A stretch of DNA of 7,980 nt from contig JAYRWD010000037.1 of assembly GCA_041918255.1 (NCBI GenBank), positions 1-7,980 on the forward strand, in the 5' to 3' direction. The notes beneath the pieces were generated by a model, which did no database searches, was not told the DNA's origin, and was given only the letters and a program-made list of their open reading frames with translations. The DNA is from JAYRWD01 sp041918255 (GTDB taxonomy: Bacteria; Patescibacteriota; Dojkabacteria; B142; WJKM01). Made by a program: the position numbers and the translations under genes. Shown piece after piece: positions 5,692 to 7,980 of this stretch. Positions within the stretch are counted from its first letter, which is position 1; each line of letters opens with the position of its first letter.

Positions 5692-6285
5692 TTACTCAAA
5701 ATTAGCGCCCATTAATTGAACTTTATCAATAATTTTTTTAATTCTAGCTTTATCTACATACGAATCAATATCTGTAAATCTAGTGATGCGAACAGGACGA
5801 ATCCCGCAAAATTGTAATGCTGTCTTTTTAAGGGCTATTTCGCCCGGATAAAGATATAAAAGCGTTCCAAATAATACCTTAGCTGCCCACCAGGGACCAC
5901 CAGAAGTCTGAATAAGTCTTGCCGACCTTCCCTTTAACAGTTTTGCGATAGAATACTTTGAGTTGAATTTATACGCAAATCCCGATAAAAGTGTTTTTTC
6001 AAGAAATAGTTGAAGCAGAGCGGGATAAGTGCCCCACCAAACTGGATATATAAATACGATATGTTCGGCCCACAACATTAACTCTTGATATTTTAGAATA
6101 TTTTTTGGTGTTTCATCAGATTGTTTACCTCCTTGATAGTCTAGCGACAAATTAAGTTCTCTTAACACTAATGATTGTATTTCAGCTCCTGATCTTTTAG
6201 CGCCAGTAATGTATGCTGATGCTAATGAATCTGTTAAGCTACCAATTTTCGAATTTGCATTAATTATCAGAATTTTTTTTCTCAT
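5692..6285 (-). CDS. Flavodoxin-fold NAD(P)H oxidoreductase (NQO1/KefF/MdaB-like)
   Basis: The 197-residue protein fits the Flavodoxin_2 family of FMN/FAD quinone or general NAD(P)H reductases. It begins with a beta strand and flavin-phosphate loop (KKILIINANSKIGSLTDSLA, residues 3-22). The family's signature core follows at 77-107 (VFIYPVWWGTYPALLQLF, then SGFAYKF). TSGGPWW at 127-133 corresponds to the second flavin-binding loop. Length is normal for the family (about 170-230). The reaction is probably two-electron reduction of quinones or similar electrophiles by NAD(P)H; the actual substrate cannot be told from sequence. It follows gdhA by 15 bp on the same strand and is likely cotranscribed, which places two nicotinamide-dependent enzymes together. 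No Shine-Dalgarno sequence precedes the ATG. Confidence 0.88.
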   Translation of the reverse strand: MRKKILIINANSKIGSLTDSLASAYITGAKRSGAEIQSLVLRELNLSLDYQGGKQSDETPKNILKYQELMLWAEHIVFIYPVWWGTYPALLQLFLEKTLLSGFAYKFNSKYSIAKLLKGRSARLIQTSGGPWWAAKVLFGTLLYLYPGEIALKKTALQFCGIRPVRITRFTDIDSYVDKARIKKIIDKVQLMGANFE

Positions 6286-6300
6286 AATGTATTTTGTGGA

Positions 6301-7644
6301 TTAAACTATGCCCTGATCTAGCATGGCATCTGCTACTTTTATGAAACCAGCAAGATTAGCGCCTTTCAAATAATTAATTCTTTTTCCTTCTTTTCCATAT
6401 TCTACACATTTGTGATGTATCTCTTGCATGATACTGCGTAGTTTTTCGTCTACCTCGTCCCTACTCCACTGTAAACGAATACTATTCTGCGTCATCTCTA
6501 AACCTGAAGTAGCGACACCACCCGCATTGCAAGCCTTTGAAGGTCCAAAAGGAATATTTGCTTGTGTAAATAATTCTATGGCTTTGTTTGTCGACGGCAT
6601 ATTAGCACCTTCCGCCACAAGCATAACCTTATTTTTTACCAATACCTTTGCATCTTCTATATCTAGCTCGTTTTGAGTTGCGCAAGGCAATGCGATATCG
6701 GCTTTTATGTTTTTCCAGGGGGATCTATTCTCTAAGTATTTTGCCTTTTTAAATTTTGTTGCATATTTGCTAATCCTACCTCTTTCAATATTTTTCAACC
6801 TCATTACATAGCTAAGTTTATCTGGATCAAAACCATCTGGATCGTATATGGTTCCATCAGAATCAGACATGGTTAACACCTTACATCCAAATTGGATAGC
6901 CTTTTCAACTGCATACTGTGCTACATTTCCAGCACCCGATACAAGTATAGTTTTATTCTTTAATTGTTCTCCTTTCAAAGCAAGTGCTTCTTGTACAAAA
7001 TAAAGCAAACCATATCCTGTTGCCTCAGGACGAATCAAACTTCCACCCCAATTGTAGCCTTTTCCTGTAAATACCCCCGTAAATTCATTTTTCAACCTCT
7101 TATATTGACCAAATAAGTAACCGATTTCTCTACCAGCAACATTCATATCCCCAGCAGGTACATCTAAATTTGGACCAATATGTCTGTATAGCTCATTCAT
7201 AAAGGCTTGGCAGAATTTCATGACTTCCACATCTGTTTTCCCTTTTGGATCAAAATCTGCTCCGCCTTTCCCTCCACCCATGGGAAGTCCAGTGAGACTA
7301 TTTTTAAAAGTTTGTTCAAAACCTAAAAATTTTAGAACACTCAGATTTACTGTAGGATGAAAACGAAGACCTCCCTTGTATGGACCAATGGCACTATTAA
7401 ATTGCACTCTATACCCTTTGTTTACCTGTACATTATTTTTATCATCCAGCCATACCACTCGAAATGATACGGTCCTTTCCGGCTCAACAATTCGTTCCAA
7501 GATATTTGCTTGTTTATACCTTGAGTTATTTTGAACATAATCCCAGACACTACCTGTTACTTCCTCTACTGTTTGCAAAAATTCGGGCTCATTTGGATTT
7601 CTAGCCTTTACATAATTTAGGAAATCATTTAAAGACTTTGACAT
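6301..7644 (-). CDS. gdhA: NADP-type glutamate dehydrogenase
   Basis: The 447-residue protein is colinear with E. coli GdhA (same length class, 447) from the first helix (LNDFLNYVKARNPNEPEF) to the end (GFIKVADAMLDQGI), which also fixes the start. It catalyses 2-oxoglutarate + NH3 + NADPH to glutamate in the cytoplasm, as a hexamer in this family. Substrate residues are all present: K90 in GPYKGGLRFHP, K114 in EQTFKNSLTG, K126 in PMGGGKGG, and the catalytic D166 in VPAGDMNV. The Rossmann loop is SGAGNVAQYA (236-245). SDSDG at 260-264, in place of an acidic residue that would bind the NAD ribose, matches the E. coli enzyme and argues for NADPH. AEGANMP and AGGVATSGLEM close the active site. 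It heads the minus-strand block, and the leader lacks a ribosome binding site. Confidence 0.97.
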   Translation of the reverse strand: MSKSLNDFLNYVKARNPNEPEFLQTVEEVTGSVWDYVQNNSRYKQANILERIVEPERTVSFRVVWLDDKNNVQVNKGYRVQFNSAIGPYKGGLRFHPTVNLSVLKFLGFEQTFKNSLTGLPMGGGKGGADFDPKGKTDVEVMKFCQAFMNELYRHIGPNLDVPAGDMNVAGREIGYLFGQYKRLKNEFTGVFTGKGYNWGGSLIRPEATGYGLLYFVQEALALKGEQLKNKTILVSGAGNVAQYAVEKAIQFGCKVLTMSDSDGTIYDPDGFDPDKLSYVMRLKNIERGRISKYATKFKKAKYLENRSPWKNIKADIALPCATQNELDIEDAKVLVKNKVMLVAEGANMPSTNKAIELFTQANIPFGPSKACNAGGVATSGLEMTQNSIRLQWSRDEVDEKLRSIMQEIHHKCVEYGKEGKRINYLKGANLAGFIKVADAMLDQGIV

Positions 7645-7678
7645 CTAAGTAAATTTAAAACTAAATTAGGATAGAAAA

Positions 7679-7687
7679 AGTATAACA
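7679..7687 (-). promoter_or_regulatory. Extended -10 promoter of gdhA
   Basis: The minus strand reads TGTTATACT, an extended -10 (TGnTATACT), about 35 bp before the gdhA start codon. Transcription would begin near 7672, giving a short leader of about 28 nt. A TTGTCA lies only 13 bp upstream of the -10, which is too close for a normal -35. Confidence 0.45.
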
Positions 7688-7696
7688 CGGTCCGGG

Positions 7697-7751
7697 TTGA
7701 CAAAAGTTTTTTGCGTGATAATTTCGGTTGTTCTGTTACTAAAGCTATAAT
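7697..7751 (+). promoter_or_regulatory. Promoter region of tRNA-Arg
   Basis: A perfect TATAAT at 7746-7751 ends 10 bp before the tRNA, so transcripts would start almost at its 5' end. A perfect TTGACA at 7697-7702 is too far for that box (43 bp), but pairs with a weaker TGATAATTT at 7716-7724 (16-bp spacer). Either or both could be used. The TTGACA overlaps the divergent gdhA promoter region. Confidence 0.4.
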
Positions 7752-7761
7752 TGATCTGCCT

Positions 7762-7833
7762 GCGCTTGTAGTTCAATGGATAGAATATTTCCTTCCGAAG
7801 GAAACGATAGAGGTTCGAATCCCCTCAAGCGCA
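7762..7833 (+). tRNA. tRNA-Arg (anticodon CCG)
   Basis: This is a 72-nt cloverleaf on the plus strand. The acceptor stem is GCGCTTG/CAAGCGC with discriminator A. The D stem is GTTC/GAAT with a loop containing GGATA, which keeps the A20 favoured by arginyl-tRNA synthetase. The anticodon stem TTTCC/GGAAA encloses TTCCGAA, giving CCG for the codon CGG. The T arm is AGAGG-TTCGAAT-CCCCT with an A-C mismatch at 51-63, the same place as in tRNA-Val. CCA is not encoded. An insertion-sequence end begins within about 30 bp downstream. Confidence 0.95.
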
Positions 7834-7860
7834 AAATCCATGTATAATCTAAAAGATATC

Positions 7861-7877
7861 CACCGCCTATGGCGGTG
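7861..7877 (+). repeat. Terminal hairpin of the insertion sequence
   Basis: CACCGCC-TAT-GGCGGTG is a perfect 7-bp stem with a three-base loop, strikingly GC-rich for this region. IS200/IS605 transposases recognise such subterminal hairpins in single-stranded DNA. It is not followed by a T run, so a terminator role for tRNA-Arg is unlikely. Confidence 0.6.
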
Positions 7878-7912
7878 AGCGCTCAAGAGGGTTTACCGGT
7901 AGAGTAAAATAA

Positions 7913-7950
7913 ATAACTCCTCCTGAAAGGCAAGTTCCAGGAGGAGTTAT
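7913..7950 (+). promoter_or_regulatory. Hairpin sequestering the transposase ribosome binding site and start codon
   Basis: A 13-bp perfect inverted repeat (arms 7913-7925 and 7938-7950, 12-nt loop) pairs CTCCTCC with the Shine-Dalgarno AGGAGG at 7939-7944 and also covers the first two bases of the ATG at 7949. In mRNA this would block initiation. IS200 is known to repress its transposase in just this way. Read on the minus strand the hairpin is followed by a T-rich tract, so it may also stop transcription entering from the right. Confidence 0.65.
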
Positions 7951-7980
7951 GAAAAAATATAAGAGATTATCGCATAGTGT
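7949..7980 (+). CDS. tnpA: TnpA Y1 transposase, IS200/IS605 family (N-terminal fragment, cut by the right edge)
   Basis: Only ten full codons are present: MKKYKRLSHS, followed by a GT that most likely begins valine. This matches the typical opening of IS200/IS605 TnpA proteins, which continue with a KYHIVW-like strand and later the HUH metal site and catalytic tyrosine; none of these can be checked here. The enzyme cuts and pastes single-stranded DNA through a 5'-phosphotyrosine link. The start is supported by AGGAGG four bases upstream, the only Shine-Dalgarno-led start in the window, and by the leader hairpin. The call rests on a very short match plus context. Confidence 0.6.
   Translation, partial: MKKYKRLSHS

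Larger units (their letters stand above)
7834..7980 (+). mobile_element. Left end of an IS200/IS605-type insertion sequence (partial)
   Basis: Downstream of tRNA-Arg come a GC-rich hairpin (7861-7877), a second longer hairpin (7913-7950), and a reading frame that starts like a Y1 transposase. This arrangement matches IS200: a terminal hairpin bound by TnpA, then a hairpin in the tnpA leader that hides the ribosome binding site. The exact left boundary is not visible but should fall between the tRNA 3' end and the first hairpin. The rest lies beyond the right edge. Confidence 0.65.

Noticed and set aside
6428..6676. Plus-strand frame of 82 residues inside gdhA
   Set aside because: It is antisense to the strongly conserved C-terminal half of glutamate dehydrogenase.
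7822..7890. CTCAAG shared by the tRNA-Arg 3' end and the insertion-sequence end as a target-site or attachment duplication
   Set aside because: The match is six bases in differing context, and IS200/IS605 elements do not make target duplications.

Overview
The window looks like a piece of a small, AT-rich bacterial genome. The standard genetic code fits: there is no in-frame TGA inside any of the six long reading frames, and the transporter gene ends on TGA. None of the six resident protein genes has a Shine-Dalgarno sequence before its start codon. Together with a modular surface protein full of SdrD B-like domains, a half-size transporter, a short RNase D-like exonuclease and mostly CCA-less tRNA genes, this makes a Candidate Phyla Radiation (Patescibacteria) bacterium my best guess. 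That is an inference with low to moderate certainty; no taxonomic marker gene is present.

Layout, left to right. Positions 1-2491 (minus strand) hold the first 830 residues of a very large secreted surface protein that runs off the left edge. It has a signal peptide, an acidic Thr/Glu/Pro-rich stalk, and six consecutive beta-sandwich domains, each with two cysteines and most with Ca-binding-type Asp/Asn loops. Positions 2555-3208 (minus strand) hold three tRNA genes: Ala(GGC), Ala(CGC) and Val(CAC) in transcription order. Their two long spacers are diverged copies of each other, and each carries a strictly phased 7-bp tandem repeat. A six-helix, MFS-like half transporter follows on the plus strand (3344-3991) and converges on a four-gene minus-strand block. 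In transcription order that block is NADP-type glutamate dehydrogenase (gdhA), a flavodoxin-fold NAD(P)H oxidoreductase, a six-helix DUF4013-like membrane protein, and a DEDDy 3'-5' exonuclease. The spacing suggests two pairs, gdhA with the oxidoreductase (15-bp gap) and the membrane protein with the exonuclease (13-bp gap).

At the right edge, tRNA-Arg(CCG) on the plus strand is followed closely by what appears to be the left end of an IS200/IS605-type element. There is a 7-bp-stem hairpin, then a 13-bp perfect inverted repeat that buries a strong Shine-Dalgarno sequence and the start codon of a reading frame beginning MKKYKRLSHS, typical of Y1 transposases. This is the only Shine-Dalgarno-led start in the window.

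The genes read mostly as housekeeping plus cell surface. GdhA joins ammonia assimilation to NADPH, the oxidoreductase also uses NAD(P)H, and the exonuclease fits RNA processing. I see no clear defence or biosynthetic system. The most unusual items are the heptamer arrays in duplicated tRNA spacers, the supra-domain duplication in the surface protein, and the contrast in translation signals between resident genes and the mobile element.
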